The notes under the pieces are model-generated. The model had not been told where the DNA came from, did not search any database, and saw only the letters and a program-made list of their open reading frames with translations. From NCBI RefSeq assembly GCF_000420525.1, contig NZ_ATVC01000014.1:1-43546 (forward strand): 43,546 nucleotides of DNA, given 5' to 3'. The position numbers and the translations under genes were made by a program. Origin of the DNA: Aquaspirillum serpens DSM 68 (lineage in GTDB: Bacteria > Pseudomonadota > Gammaproteobacteria > Burkholderiales > Aquaspirillaceae). Below, piece by piece: positions 43,396 to 43,546 of this stretch. The first letter of the stretch is position 1; every line of letters starts with the position of its first letter.

Positions 43396-43546
43396 GGATC
43401 AAGCCACACGAGCAATTAGTATCGGTTAGCTTAACGCATTACTGCGCTTCCACACCCGACCTATCAACGTTGTGGTCTTCAACGACTCTTTAGGAGGCTT
43501 GTAGCCTCGGGGAAGTCTCATCTTGAGGCGAGTTTCCCGCTTAGAT
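43396..43546 (-). rRNA. rrl: 23S ribosomal RNA, 3' end (runs off the window)
   Basis: The minus strand carries conserved 3'-terminal 23S sequence, including GTTAAGCTAACCGATACTAAT, CGTTGAAGACCACAACGTTG and GGTCGGGTGTGGAAGCGC. The 3' boundary is placed by analogy with E. coli, within a few bases. About 150 bases are visible. Confidence 0.95.

Noticed and set aside
1-43546. CRISPR arrays and tRNA genes
   Set aside because: No regularly spaced repeats were seen, and no cloverleaf with a CCA-compatible end was recognised, including in the 23S-5S spacer.

Overview
The window looks like chromosomal DNA of a betaproteobacterium, possibly Neisseriales-like. This is inferred from the rfaE2-birA-coaX-SPOR string, the mrcA/aroK/aroB neighbourhood, the DmpR/GntR-controlled phenol cluster and the rRNA sequence. 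No marker here fixes the genus. Most gene starts have good Shine-Dalgarno sites, and the genes pack into tight operons.

Left edge (1-620): the 5' end of an IS200/IS605-type tnpB runs off the window, with two tandem hairpins upstream, then a small ribbon-helix-helix protein and a terminator. Region 625-17100 is a complete phenol-degradation island. The multicomponent phenol hydroxylase (dmpKLMNOP), ferredoxin dmpQ, catechol 2,3-dioxygenase dmpB, and the dehydrogenase branch of the meta pathway (dmpC, E, F, G, H, I) are all on the minus strand and end with an outer-membrane aromatic-uptake protein. A divergent dmpR faces a sigma-54-like promoter with two 16-bp upstream sites. The hydrolase gene dmpD is absent and a short-chain dehydrogenase sits in its neighbourhood (between dmpE and dmpF). 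A GlcG/HbpS-like gene lies between dmpB and dmpC. A GntR-type regulator is encoded antisense between dmpP and dmpQ.

Region 17170-22230 is a mixed block: tsaC, a tolQ without tolR beside it, a higBA toxin-antitoxin pair, a CBS-domain protein, a YjdM/PhnA protein, a membrane class III adenylate cyclase and a HIT protein. Region 22313-27213 is a SiaABCD-like phospho-switch operon: SiaB kinase, a periplasmic substrate-binding protein, SiaA-like PP2C phosphatase, two SiaC (DUF1987) paralogues and a GGDEF diguanylate cyclase. Two of its genes are interrupted as read: siaB by a one-base deletion, and the second siaC by a perfect 16-bp tandem duplication. A chemoreceptor converges on this operon.

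Region 29164-33278 holds a diiron ferritin-like protein and the housekeeping string rfaE2-birA-coaX-SPOR. Then come a PAS-GGDEF-EAL protein, mrcA (PBP1A), the divergent aroK-aroB, a small FimV/TPR-like membrane protein, a NERD-domain protein with zinc ribbons, and proS. The right edge is the end of an rRNA operon on the minus strand: 23S 3' end, a spacer with a 15-bp tandem duplication, 5S and a terminator.

The two most interesting parts are the phenol island, with its unusual regulator placement and missing hydrolase, and the Sia-like operon, with a built-in solute-binding protein and a slippage-type duplication that could switch a signalling gene off and on.
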